20,321 nucleotides of DNA from Betaproteobacteria bacterium (GCA_947448675.1 CANFOR010000021.1:1-20321), one strand, 5' to 3'. Shown: positions 1-7,110, counted from the stretch's first letter. The notes: a model not told the origin generated them from the letters alone. A program made the numbers and translations.

Positions 1-248
1 ATTCGCATGCCTACACCAACTATTTTGTGCCACCCAATTACGACTCCATGATCGGCAAGATCATTGTCTACGGCGACACCCGTGAGCAGGCCCTGGCCCG
101 CATGCGCACAGCCTTGGGCGAAACGGTGATCGAAGGCATCAGCACCAATATCCCTTTGCACCGCGAGCTAATGGTGGACGCCAAATTCATGGCCGGTGGC
201 ACCAATATCCACTACCTCGAAGAGTGGCTGGTCCAGCACAAGCGCTGA
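1..248 (+). CDS. accC: Biotin carboxylase subunit of acetyl-CoA carboxylase, 3' end only
   Basis: Only the last 81 codons are present, because the reading frame is open from position 3 through the window start. The visible part reads SHAYTNYFVPPNYDSMIGKI and later EGISTNIPLHRELM. Both match the C-terminal region of the AccC ATP-grasp protein (PPxYDSxIGK and the GI.TNI.LH segment). By family knowledge AccC carboxylates the biotin on AccB using ATP and bicarbonate, the first half-reaction of malonyl-CoA formation for fatty acid synthesis in the cytoplasm. The TGA stop at 246-248 shares its A with the ATG of prmA, so the two genes are translationally coupled. The GTG at 27 is an internal valine codon and not a start. 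Confidence 0.95.
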   Translation, partial: SHAYTNYFVPPNYDSMIGKIIVYGDTREQALARMRTALGETVIEGISTNIPLHRELMVDAKFMAGGTNIHYLEEWLVQHKR

Positions 249-1123
249 TGTTTGAACTGCGCCTGCTCTGCCCCGAGTCTGCTGTTGAGCCGATCAGCGA
301 CGCTTTGGAAGCCCTCGACGCGCTGAGCGTGTCTGTCGAAGACGCCGATGGTGACACACCGCTGGAGCAAGCTTTGTTTGGCGAACCCGGCATGCCGCCC
401 CCCAAAGAAGGCTGGCAACACTCGCGCGTGGTAGCGTTATTTGCTACAAAATCAATAGCTGCTGACGCACAATCCACGCTGGTTTTGCAGGATTTTTTTG
501 AAAATTCCGCAGTACTGGGCGTGCAAGAAGTGCCTGAGCAAGACTGGGTGCGCCTGACGCAATCGCAATTTGCGCCGGTCGAAATTACGCCGGAGTTTTG
601 GATCGTCCCGAGCTGGCACGAAGCGCCGGCCGCTGCGCGCAACATCATCCGCCTCGACCCGGGCCTGGCCTTTGGCACCGGCACCCACCCCACCACGCGC
701 ATGTGCTTGCGCTGGATTGCTACGCATTCCATAGCAGGCCAGCGAGTGCTGGATTACGGTTGCGGCTCGGGCATCTTGGCCATTGGCGCAGCCAAGTTTG
801 GTTCCAACGATGTCGTCGCGGTGGACATTGACCCCGCCGCAGTCCAGGCCACCTTGGCCAATGCGCAGACCAACCATGTGCAGCTGCTGACTGGCCTGCC
901 CGACCTGGCCAATGGCCCGTACCACACCGTGTTGGCCAATATCTTGGCCTCGCCGCTCAAGGTGCTGGCGCCACTGCTGTGCGGGCATGTCGCCCAGGGC
1001 GGCAATTTGGTTTTAGCGGGCATCTTGGCACGCCAAGCCGACGAACTCAAAGCCGCATACGCGCCCTATTGCCAACTGCAAGTTGCCGACGAAGAAGACG
1101 GCTGGATCTTGATGACGGCATGA
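248..1123 (+). CDS. prmA: Ribosomal protein L11 methyltransferase
   Basis: The protein is 291 aa, close to the usual 293. By family knowledge it trimethylates ribosomal protein L11 with S-adenosylmethionine. The N-terminal L11-binding domain spans about residues 1-60 and contains LSVSVEDADGDTPLEQ. After a linker comes the Rossmann methyltransferase domain, with GTGTHPTT at 143-150 (family signature), LDYGCGSG at 168-175 (SAM-binding motif I), VDIDP after it, and the ANIL segment that replaces the N-PPY motif. The ATG at 248 is chosen because it gives the family start MFELRLLCPE and overlaps the accC stop. An upstream in-frame ATG at 224 would only extend into accC. Residues about 64-75 (LFATKSIAADAQ) are encoded by AT-rich DNA that matches the dispersed TGCTA-N9-TAGC element. 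A second, weaker match encodes residues 157-163. Confidence 0.96.
   Translation: MFELRLLCPESAVEPISDALEALDALSVSVEDADGDTPLEQALFGEPGMPPPKEGWQHSRVVALFATKSIAADAQSTLVLQDFFENSAVLGVQEVPEQDWVRLTQSQFAPVEITPEFWIVPSWHEAPAAARNIIRLDPGLAFGTGTHPTTRMCLRWIATHSIAGQRVLDYGCGSGILAIGAAKFGSNDVVAVDIDPAAVQATLANAQTNHVQLLTGLPDLANGPYHTVLANILASPLKVLAPLLCGHVAQGGNLVLAGILARQADELKAAYAPYCQLQVADEEDGWILMTA
442..470 (+). repeat. TGCTA-N9-TAGC dispersed element, copy inside prmA
   Basis: TGCTA at 442-446, nine bases, TAGC at 456-459, then TGC and ACGC. Compared over 30 positions with the intergenic copy at 3001-3038, I count about 22 identities. It is AT-rich within GC-rich coding sequence and uses TTA, ACA, TCA and ATA codons in the prmA frame without breaking it. 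Confidence 0.7.
718..740 (+). repeat. Possible second TGCTA-N9-TAGC copy inside prmA
   Basis: TGCTA at 718-722, nine bases, and TAGC at 732-735, encoding IATHSIA with an ATA codon. The ACGC tail is not clear. This copy shares only the core spacing, so it may be chance. Confidence 0.35.
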
Positions 1124-2058
1124 GCACCATCACCCGTTGCCCCGCCTGCAGCACCGTTTTCAAAGTGGTGGCCGACCAGCTCAAGGTGTCGGGCGGTTGG
1201 GTGCGCTGTGGCCATTGCTCAGAAGTGTTCGACGCCCAAGCCTACGCCCAAAGCACGCCAACCCTGCAAGCTGCAGCAGTGATGAGCCCAGCGCCTGTGC
1301 CCACGCCAACGGCTATAGTAGCAGCCACCGCGCCGACAACGCCATCATTACAGCCAAGCGAATCGCTGCCACCGGGCCCAGTCCCCTCCGTACTGCCCTC
1401 TGGGTTTAGCCCATCACAACTTCCACCGTCGGAATGGGTACCCGACTCCAAATGGACGCCCGACCCGGCCTTGTATTCAGCAGGCGACTCTTCTTTGTGG
1501 GGCAGCGCCAGTGCGCAAGCCGCTCCAGCACCCGTTATCACTTTTGTACGTAAAGCGCAGGGCCAGGCTTTTTGGCGCAGCCCCGTAGTGCGTGCGGGCC
1601 TGCTGCTGTGTTGTATGGGTTTATTGGGCCTGCTCAGCCTGCAGGTGGCGGTGTTTGAGCGCGACCGCATTGTGGCGATGCAGCCCAGCACCAAACCTTT
1701 TTTGCAAACCCTGTGCAGTTACGCTGAGTGCGAGCTGCATGCGCTGCGCCAGATCGACTCCCTCACCATTGACAGCTCGTCCTTCAACAAATTACAAAGC
1801 GGCGCTTACCGCTTGAGCGTGGTGCTCAAAAATGACAGCGCCTTAGAGCTGGCCACCCCCTCGCTAGAACTGGCGCTGACCGACTCGCAAGACCAAGCTC
1901 TGGTGCGGCGCGTGCTCACGCCCGAACAACTCGGCGCGGCCAATAGCTTGAGCGCCAATGCCGAATGGAGTGGTGGCACCAACCTGCAACTCGACAAAAG
2001 CGCCAGCCCTGGCTTGGCCAACATCACGGGTTACCGGGTGCGGGCTTTTTACCCCTGA
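1120..2058 (+). CDS. Zinc-ribbon / DUF3426 family membrane protein
   Basis: The protein is 312 aa. The N-terminus is an MJ0042-type zinc ribbon with C7-x2-C10 and C30-x2-C33, in the typical context TRCPACSTVFKV...VRCGHCSEVFDA. Next come a long Pro/Ala/Ser-rich linker (about residues 45-140), one membrane segment (about 156-178, rich in Leu, Gly and Cys), and a C-terminal domain of about 130 residues that fits DUF3426. The predicted topology puts the zinc ribbon in the cytoplasm and the C-terminal domain in the periplasm. The function is not known. The ATG at 1120 overlaps the prmA TGA (ATGA), so the pair is coupled. An in-frame extension upstream to 979 lies inside prmA and was rejected because the ribbon starts properly at MSTITRC. 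Confidence 0.88.
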   Translation: MSTITRCPACSTVFKVVADQLKVSGGWVRCGHCSEVFDAQAYAQSTPTLQAAAVMSPAPVPTPTAIVAATAPTTPSLQPSESLPPGPVPSVLPSGFSPSQLPPSEWVPDSKWTPDPALYSAGDSSLWGSASAQAAPAPVITFVRKAQGQAFWRSPVVRAGLLLCCMGLLGLLSLQVAVFERDRIVAMQPSTKPFLQTLCSYAECELHALRQIDSLTIDSSSFNKLQSGAYRLSVVLKNDSALELATPSLELALTDSQDQALVRRVLTPEQLGAANSLSANAEWSGGTNLQLDKSASPGLANITGYRVRAFYP

Positions 2059-2087
2059 ATTTTTAACCACCACCAGCGATTTATTTT

Positions 2088-2987
2088 ATGGCTTCCATTA
2101 TCTGCGGTTCTTTGGCTTTTGACACCATCATGGGTTTTGAGGGCCGCTTTGCCGAGCAAATATTGCCCGAGCAATTGCACATCTTGAACGTGTCGTTTTT
2201 AGTGCCGCAATTGCGCCGCGAATACGGCGGTTGCGCGGGCAATATCGCCTACAGCCTCAATCTCTTGGGCGGAACACCGCTGCCCATGGCAGCCGTCGGC
2301 AGCGACGGTGCTGAGTACGTGCAGCGCTTGCAAAAAATGGGCATCTCCACCGAGTACGTGCGCGAGATCGCCGAACACTACACCGCCCAGGCCATGATCA
2401 TGACCGACCGCAGCAACAACCAGATCACGGCCTTCCACCCCGGCGCTATGTCGCAGGCGCACAGCATCAACATTACGCCGCGCAGTGACGTGCGCCTGGG
2501 CATCATTTCGCCCGATGGGCGCGACGCCATGCTGCAACACGCCGAGCAGTTCAAAGCGGCTGGCATTCCTTTTGTGTTCGACCCGGGCCAAGGCCTGCCC
2601 ATGTTCGACGGCCAAGAGCTGGCCCACTTCATCGAGTTGGCCACCTGGGTCACCGTAAACGACTACGAAGCCAAACTGCTGAGCGACCGCACCGGCTGGA
2701 GCAGCGCCGACATTTCGCGCAAAGTGCAAGGCTTGGTGGTGACCTTGGGAGCTGAGGGTTGTGAAGTCTGGGTCGCTGGTGAGAAAACTTTGGTAGCCCC
2801 CGTCAAAGCCACAGCCGTGGTCGACCCAACCGGTTGCGGCGACGCGTTTCGCGCTGCGTTGCTGTTTGGTTTAGAGCAAGGTTGGAGCCTAGAACGCTGC
2901 TGCGTTTTGGGTAACCAAGTCGGTGCGATCAAAATCGCGCAACGTGGCGGACAGAACCACACGCTCGACAGTCTTCTCAGTAAATAG
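2088..2987 (+). CDS. PfkB-family carbohydrate/nucleoside kinase
   Basis: The protein is 299 aa and has the ribokinase (PfkB) fold signatures. The N-terminal strand is ICGSLAFDTI, the substrate-lid region has a GGCAGNIAYSLNLLGG motif at about 47-62, and the C-terminal motif DPTGCGDAF lies at 246-254. In that motif the GxGD glycines form the anion hole and D252 is the expected catalytic base. By family knowledge it phosphorylates a sugar or nucleoside with ATP in the cytoplasm. FHPGAM and the overall layout resemble proteins annotated as adenosine kinase-like or generic carbohydrate kinase, but the substrate cannot be read from sequence. The 29-bp leader after the upstream stop has no evident Shine-Dalgarno. 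Even so, MASIICGSLAFDT is a complete PfkB start, so I keep this ATG. Confidence 0.85.
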   Translation: MASIICGSLAFDTIMGFEGRFAEQILPEQLHILNVSFLVPQLRREYGGCAGNIAYSLNLLGGTPLPMAAVGSDGAEYVQRLQKMGISTEYVREIAEHYTAQAMIMTDRSNNQITAFHPGAMSQAHSINITPRSDVRLGIISPDGRDAMLQHAEQFKAAGIPFVFDPGQGLPMFDGQELAHFIELATWVTVNDYEAKLLSDRTGWSSADISRKVQGLVVTLGAEGCEVWVAGEKTLVAPVKATAVVDPTGCGDAFRAALLFGLEQGWSLERCCVLGNQVGAIKIAQRGGQNHTLDSLLSK

Positions 2988-3000
2988 CTTGCAAAGGCTC

Positions 3001-3038
3001 GCCAATAGAGCGTATGCAGCTACAAAATTTGTAGCATT
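3001..3038 (-). repeat. TGCTA-N9-TAGC dispersed element, intergenic copy
   Basis: Its core is the near-perfect palindrome GCTACAAAATTTGTAGC at 3019-3035, with eight-base arms and one central base. In - orientation it reads TGCTA-N9-TAGC, TGC, ATACGC. The 38-bp block aligns with 6526-6563 in the same orientation with 32 identities. It lies 13 bp after the kinase stop. Confidence 0.8.
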
Positions 3039-3140
3039 TGTGTGCAACTGCAAACACAGAAGTTTTTCACAATTGCGCTTGGCATGCGCGAAGCTCTTAC
3101 GGCGCGACACATTTTTTTGAACGCATAGCGTCCTACCATC

Positions 3141-3198
3141 GTGCTCCACACCAGACCCAGATGTACTTGGGTCTGGCTGCCAACCATTTTTGGAGCAC
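3141..3198 (+). promoter_or_regulatory. Leader structure that could occlude the lipoprotein gene's Shine-Dalgarno
   Basis: Two nested stems are visible. The inner hairpin is CCAGACCCA (3151-3159) paired with TGGGTCTGG (3168-3176) around an eight-base loop. The outer stem is GTGCTCCA (3141-3148) paired with TGGAGCAC (3191-3198), both arms perfect. The outer 3' arm contains GGAG (3192-3195), the Shine-Dalgarno for the ATG at 3202. If formed in the mRNA, the fold would block ribosome access. The fold and its role are inference. The rest of the 214-bp gap holds the dispersed repeat (3001-3038) and no clear promoter. Confidence 0.5.
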
Positions 3199-3201
3199 AC
3201 C

Positions 3202-4875
3202 ATGTTGAATGCAAAAACCCGTTGGATCGCCTCGGCTTTTTTAGCCGCAGGGCTGGCCTGCTTGTCAGCCTGCGGTGGCGGAGGCGGCAGTAGCAGTTCG
3301 GGGTCCCCCATCGTGGCCAACGCCAGCCTCAGCGGCTCGGCAGTCGATGCGCCGATTGCCAATGCGCAGATCACCATCACCTCGGGCGCGCCGCTCCATG
3401 TGGCGGGTGCGTTGAGCATTGGCTCGATCGTGGCCCATAGCAGCGGCAACTTTACGGTGAGCATCGCCTTGCCCACGGCGACATTGCCGATCTTTGCCAA
3501 CGCGCTCGACCCACACAACACGACCGTGGTGCTGAGCAGTTACCTGGGGCAATCGAGCGCGCTGCTCGCGGCAGGCACTTTGTCATCGAACAACCTGCCC
3601 AACCTAGACATCAGCCCCGTGACCACGGCCGCGTTGGCGGTGTATGCGCAGCTCAATGGCGGCAGCTACAGCAGCCTCACGCCCAGCAGCTACGCCACCG
3701 TGCTGCGCACCTACCGCAGCGACATTTTGGCCATTGCAGCGGCCATCAAGGCCGTGGGCGACCAACTTTGCCAACCGGCCAACCCACCGAGCAGCACCAG
3801 CAATCTGGCGGCCCGTATTGCCGCCGGCGCCAACCTGAGCAGCGGCAGCCCCACCACGCTGCAAACCGCTGCGGCACAGCTCGGCGGCAACTGCCCAGCC
3901 GTGCTGGCCAGCTTGCCGCAAATGATCGAAGCCGACGAAAAATTTGGCCCTGAACTCGAACTGGGCGACGTGATCGACGCCGGTGTGCAAAGCCTGCCTG
4001 CAGGCAGCTACCAGCTGCAAGGCCTGATTGCCGAAACCGGCATGCGCAGCAGCCAAACTTCCACTACCGCTAGCTTTGTGGCGGCCTCGGTTTTCACCGA
4101 CAGCTCGGTCACTGTGGGCAGCGCGGGCCAAATCATTTCTGCCGATGGCAAGGTCAGTGGCCTGGTGATGGGCAACCTGCTCACACTCAGCGTTCAAAAT
4201 GGTTCACAAAGCTATAGCCTGCGTGGCAAAGTCGGTGCCCTGCCTGCGGCCCTGAGCACGGGTGGCCAAGCCTATGCCATACGCAGTGCAGGCAGCAACA
4301 GCGCCACCCAGGTGCTGAGCACCTTCCAAGCGGTGCTGGCTCCACAAGGCGCAATGCCGGTTTGGAACGGCCTGGCCGCCCCTACAAACCCCAACAGCCA
4401 ACACGGTGTAGCCTGTGCCGCCGGAACCTTCCCGCTGCGCTTAGACGCCTTTGGCAAGCAAATTGGCGGCAGTAGCTTGGCCGAATGCATTACCCCCAAT
4501 GCCCAGGGTTGGAGCATGGTGGCCGCCAGCACCACCTTGGCCGATTTTGATTTTGACCGCCTGCCCTCGCGCAGTACGAGCAGCAACAACACCGCAACGC
4601 TCACGGTTACCGTGCCCAGCCTCACGGCGCCAGTGTGGCGCGAAGTGTCGGCCACCAATGCACCCTTTGTGATTAGCGCCACCAATGCCAGCTATTCGCG
4701 CCTGGGCGTAGCCACCAGCGGCAACACTTACTACGTGATGGGCGCGCACTCCATCGTGTTTGCCAGCACCAGCGCCAACAACCTGCTAAGCATCCACAGC
4801 AATGCGTTTACGCAAATTTTTGAATCGGGCAAACACAGTGCAGACAAGGGCGAGTCGCAAGGCGATGACCATTGA
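3202..4875 (+). CDS. Hypothetical surface or periplasmic lipoprotein
   Basis: I do not recognise this 557-aa protein beyond its class. It has a type II signal peptide: basic n-region MLNAKTRW, hydrophobic core, lipobox LSAC at 21-24 with C24 as the lipidated residue, then a flexible Gly/Ser tether (25-35). Residues about 38-110 (SLSGSAVDAPIANAQITI...GNFTVSI) resemble the small beta domains (Ig-like/carboxypeptidase-regulatory type) near the N-terminus of many burkholderial lipoproteins. They are followed by a helical stretch after LDISPVTTAALAV, then a long Ser/Thr/Ala-rich beta-type region. The C-terminus is charged (HSADKGESQGDDH). ATG 3202 is preferred over the TTG at 3190 because GGAG lies six bases upstream. 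Binding, adhesion or an envelope role are all possible. It stands alone between a kinase and a lipid gene pair. Confidence 0.8.
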   Translation: MLNAKTRWIASAFLAAGLACLSACGGGGGSSSSGSPIVANASLSGSAVDAPIANAQITITSGAPLHVAGALSIGSIVAHSSGNFTVSIALPTATLPIFANALDPHNTTVVLSSYLGQSSALLAAGTLSSNNLPNLDISPVTTAALAVYAQLNGGSYSSLTPSSYATVLRTYRSDILAIAAAIKAVGDQLCQPANPPSSTSNLAARIAAGANLSSGSPTTLQTAAAQLGGNCPAVLASLPQMIEADEKFGPELELGDVIDAGVQSLPAGSYQLQGLIAETGMRSSQTSTTASFVAASVFTDSSVTVGSAGQIISADGKVSGLVMGNLLTLSVQNGSQSYSLRGKVGALPAALSTGGQAYAIRSAGSNSATQVLSTFQAVLAPQGAMPVWNGLAAPTNPNSQHGVACAAGTFPLRLDAFGKQIGGSSLAECITPNAQGWSMVAASTTLADFDFDRLPSRSTSSNNTATLTVTVPSLTAPVWREVSATNAPFVISATNASYSRLGVATSGNTYYVMGAHSIVFASTSANNLLSIHSNAFTQIFESGKHSADKGESQGDDH

Positions 4876-4882
4876 GCCGGTG

Positions 4883-4902
4883 AGCCCGCACGCACACGGG
4901 CT
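4883..4902 (+). terminator. Weak hairpin after the lipoprotein gene
   Basis: AGCCCG (4883-4888) pairs with CGGGCT (4897-4902) around an eight-base loop, seven bases after the stop codon. No T-run follows (TAATATC), and the next gene starts 14 bases later. It could attenuate transcription but is not a convincing intrinsic terminator. Confidence 0.25.
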
Positions 4903-4916
4903 GTAATATCGGAGCC

Positions 4917-5528
4917 ATGCGTGCGAAATTCATGGCTTGGTTTTTGTTGGGCTTGGTGCGTGTCCTCACGGGCGCGCAGGCCCGCTGGTACGGCTGCCCG
5001 CCCAAGGCCGAGCAGCGCATTTATTTTGCCAACCACCAAAGCCATGCCGACTTAGTGATGATTTGGGCCGCACTGCCGCAAGAGTTGCGCAGCATCACCC
5101 GGGCCATTGCCGCCAAAGACTATTGGACGAAAACACCTTTTAAACAGTGGATCACCACGGCGGTGTTCAACGTCATCTACGTAGACCGGGTACGCTCTAG
5201 CGAGCAAGACCCGCTAGAGCCCCTAGTCGAAGCCCTCACCCATGGCGACTCGGTCATCCTCTTCCCCGAGGGCACGCGCGGCCACGCAGACGAGCCACAA
5301 AGCTTTAAAGCGGGCCTGTACAACTTGGCGCAAAAATTTCCGCATGTCGTGCTGGTGCCAGCATGGATCAACAATGTGCAGCGTGTGATGCCCAAGGGCG
5401 AAGTGGTGCCGGTGCCGATTTTGTGCTCGGTCACTTTTGGCGCACCGATGCAACTGGGCGCAGGCGAAGAGCGCCGCGCATTTTTAGACCGCGCCCGCCA
5501 AGCCGTGATCGCGCTGAGGGATTTGTGA
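4917..5528 (+). CDS. PlsC-like 1-acylglycerol-3-phosphate acyltransferase
   Basis: The protein is 203 aa. It has the LPLAT family motifs: block I NHQSHAD, with the catalytic HX4D pair H40 and D45, and block III FPEGTR at 116-121, which binds the glycerol-phosphate. A hydrophobic N-terminal segment (about 5-18) would hold it to the inner membrane. By family knowledge it transfers an acyl chain to lysophosphatidic acid to make phosphatidic acid. Its TGA overlaps the GTG start of the CdsA-like gene, which would use that product, so the pair forms a plausible two-step module. GGAG lies only two bases before ATG 4917, which is short. The in-frame ATG at 4932 is an alternative start. Whether this is the main PlsC or a paralogue cannot be told from the window. 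Confidence 0.85.
   Translation: MRAKFMAWFLLGLVRVLTGAQARWYGCPPKAEQRIYFANHQSHADLVMIWAALPQELRSITRAIAAKDYWTKTPFKQWITTAVFNVIYVDRVRSSEQDPLEPLVEALTHGDSVILFPEGTRGHADEPQSFKAGLYNLAQKFPHVVLVPAWINNVQRVMPKGEVVPVPILCSVTFGAPMQLGAGEERRAFLDRARQAVIALRDL
5194..5220 (+). repeat. Nine-base inverted repeat inside the plsC-like gene
   Basis: GCTCTAGCG (5194-5202) and CGCTAGAGC (5212-5220) are exact inverse complements separated by nine bases, inside codons for VRSSEQDPLEP. The structure may be chance, or a relic of the GC-rich tail of the dispersed element, whose copies also carry CGCT and CTAG blocks. Confidence 0.4.
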
Positions 5529-6520
5529 TCAACACGTTTATCTTGGGCCTGCGTCCCGGTCAACAGGTCGGCCTGCTCTTTGTGCTGGTCTTTGGCGTAC
5601 TGCTTTTGGGCACCATCACTACCTTTGCGCTATCGATTCGAGAGCAATCCAATGATGCTGCAGGCCAGACGCGGCGTGCCGAACTGAAACATGTGAGTGG
5701 TGTGCTGCGCGCCTCGTGGCTGATGGCCGGAGTATTTTGGCTCGCATGGGTAGCAGGCGACAGGGTGGCCACCAGCCTGTTTGCCATCGTTTCATTTTTT
5801 GCGTTGCGCGAGTTCATCACACTCTCGCCCACGCGCCGGGGCGACCACCGCAGCTTGGTCTTGGTATTTTTTGTGGTGCTGCCCGTGCAGTATTGGCTAG
5901 TGGCCACCGAGCACTTTGACCTGTTTGCCGTGTTCATTCCGGTCTATGTGTTTTTGGCCATCCCGGTGGTGAGCGCCTTGGCCGATGACCCCGAGCGTTT
6001 TTTGGAACGCAATGCCAAGTTGCAATGGGGCATTATGGTTTGCGTCTATGGCATGAGCCATGTGCCTGCACTGCTGCTGCTGGACTTTCCGCATGGGGAC
6101 GCAAGCAAAAACGCATTTTTGGTTTTCTTTTTGGTGTTTGTGGTGCAAGCCTGCATGCTGGTGCAGCACTTGGTGGGTCGCAAGCTGCAACGCCCGCCAC
6201 GCGCACCACACATTAGCCAAAGTTTCAACTGGACGAGTTGGGCCATTGGTGTGGCCGTTGCCAGCTTCTTGGGCGGCGTGTTCTCGGCCATTACGCCGTT
6301 TAAACCGGCCCAGGCCTTGGTAATGGCCCTTATTGCCTGCGTGGCCGGCTCGCTGGGACATTTGGTGATGAAGGCGCTCAAGCGCGACCGTGGCGTGCGG
6401 CACTGGTCGGGCAATATGGCATCGGTCACGGGCGCGAGTGGCCTGCTCGACCGCGTAGACGCCCTGTGCTTTGCCGCGCCGGTGTTCTTTCACTCGGTGC
6501 GTTGGTATTTCGGGCTGTAA
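5525..6520 (+). CDS. CdsA-family membrane protein (phosphatidate cytidylyltransferase-like)
   Basis: The protein is 331 aa and highly hydrophobic, with about nine or ten membrane segments (first about 16-36, last about 312-328). The C-terminal block LKRDRGVRHWSGN...TGASGLLDRVD (285-312) aligns with the CdsA signature, whose canonical form is KRxxGxKD...PGHGGxLDRxD. LDRVD is kept, but the usual KD is replaced by R292-H293 and the HGG by ASG. CdsA makes CDP-diacylglycerol from phosphatidate and CTP at the inner membrane, which fits its coupling to the PlsC-like gene. The altered signature means an assignment as active CdsA is an inference; a YnbB-like paralogue is possible. The start is GTG 5525, in a GTGA overlap with the upstream stop. 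No suitable ATG exists near the N-terminus. Confidence 0.75.
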   Translation: MINTFILGLRPGQQVGLLFVLVFGVLLLGTITTFALSIREQSNDAAGQTRRAELKHVSGVLRASWLMAGVFWLAWVAGDRVATSLFAIVSFFALREFITLSPTRRGDHRSLVLVFFVVLPVQYWLVATEHFDLFAVFIPVYVFLAIPVVSALADDPERFLERNAKLQWGIMVCVYGMSHVPALLLLDFPHGDASKNAFLVFFLVFVVQACMLVQHLVGRKLQRPPRAPHISQSFNWTSWAIGVAVASFLGGVFSAITPFKPAQALVMALIACVAGSLGHLVMKALKRDRGVRHWSGNMASVTGASGLLDRVDALCFAAPVFFHSVRWYFGL

Positions 6521-6525
6521 TGCCC

Positions 6526-6563
6526 GCCAACATTGCGTATACAGCTACAAAATTTATAGCATG
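6526..6563 (-). repeat. TGCTA-N9-TAGC dispersed element overlapping the ruvC start
   Basis: In - orientation TGCTA is 6561-6557, followed by nine bases, TAGC, and the ATACGC tail. It matches the copy at 3001-3038 at 32 of 38 positions. On the + strand the end of the element, ATAGCATG, contributes the first base of the ruvC ATG. Confidence 0.8.
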
Positions 6564-7109
6564 CGAATTCTTGGCATCGACCCCGGACTGCAAACCACTG
6601 GCTTTGGTGTGGTGGACGCACAAGGCCATGAATTGGCCTATGTAGCCAGCGGCACCATCAGCACCACCCACCTCGACCGAGGCGATTTGCCTGCCCGTTT
6701 GAAGCTCTTGTTTGACGGCATTCGCGAGGTGATCGAGCGCTACCAGCCCACTTGCAGCGCCACCGAGATCGTATTCGTCAACGTCAACCCACAAGCAACT
6801 TTGCTCTTAGGCCAAGCGCGCGGGGCTTGCATTACCGCCTTGGTGTCCTGCAATTTGCCGGTGGCCGAATACACCGCATTGCAAATGAAAAAAGCCATTG
6901 CAGGCTATGGCAAAGCGGGCAAGCCCGAGGTGCAAGAAATGGTCAAACGCCTGCTCAAACTGCCGGGCTTGCCCGGCAAAGACGCAGCCGACGCATTGGG
7001 CTTGGCGCTGATGCATGCGCAAGTGTCGAGCGCCACCGCCAAACTCAGCGCAGCCTCGGAGTTGCAGCGCAAAAGCAGTGGCATGTACAAGCAGGGGCGT
7101 AGTTACTAG
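6561..7109 (+). CDS. ruvC: Crossover junction endodeoxyribonuclease RuvC
   Basis: The protein is 182 aa (E. coli 173). By family knowledge RuvC cuts Holliday junctions as a dimer, with RuvAB. The start MRILGIDPGLQTTGFG carries catalytic D7. E69 (TEIVFVN), D141 and D144 (GKDAADALGLAL) complete the four-acid active site, so the enzyme looks intact. The ATG at 6561 is fixed by homology. An in-frame extension upstream to 6471 would read through the end of the cdsA-like gene. No Shine-Dalgarno is visible: the 40-bp leader is almost entirely the dispersed repeat. RuvA and RuvB genes are not in the window. The gene converges on lpxC, with palindromes between them. Confidence 0.97.
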   Translation: MRILGIDPGLQTTGFGVVDAQGHELAYVASGTISTTHLDRGDLPARLKLLFDGIREVIERYQPTCSATEIVFVNVNPQATLLLGQARGACITALVSCNLPVAEYTALQMKKAIAGYGKAGKPEVQEMVKRLLKLPGLPGKDAADALGLALMHAQVSSATAKLSAASELQRKSSGMYKQGRSY

Positions 7110-7110
7110 G

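Noticed and set aside
3073..3139. Possible promoters before the lipoprotein gene (TTGCGC/TCTTAC and TTGAAC/TACCAT)
   Set aside because: Each pair has poor -10 matches or a spacing of 10 bases. No pair reaches a usable sigma-70 match.
4785..4803. TGCTA followed by nine bases and AGC in the lipoprotein gene
   Set aside because: The second half-site is AGC without the T, there is no AT-rich core or ACGC tail, and GC-rich codons explain it.
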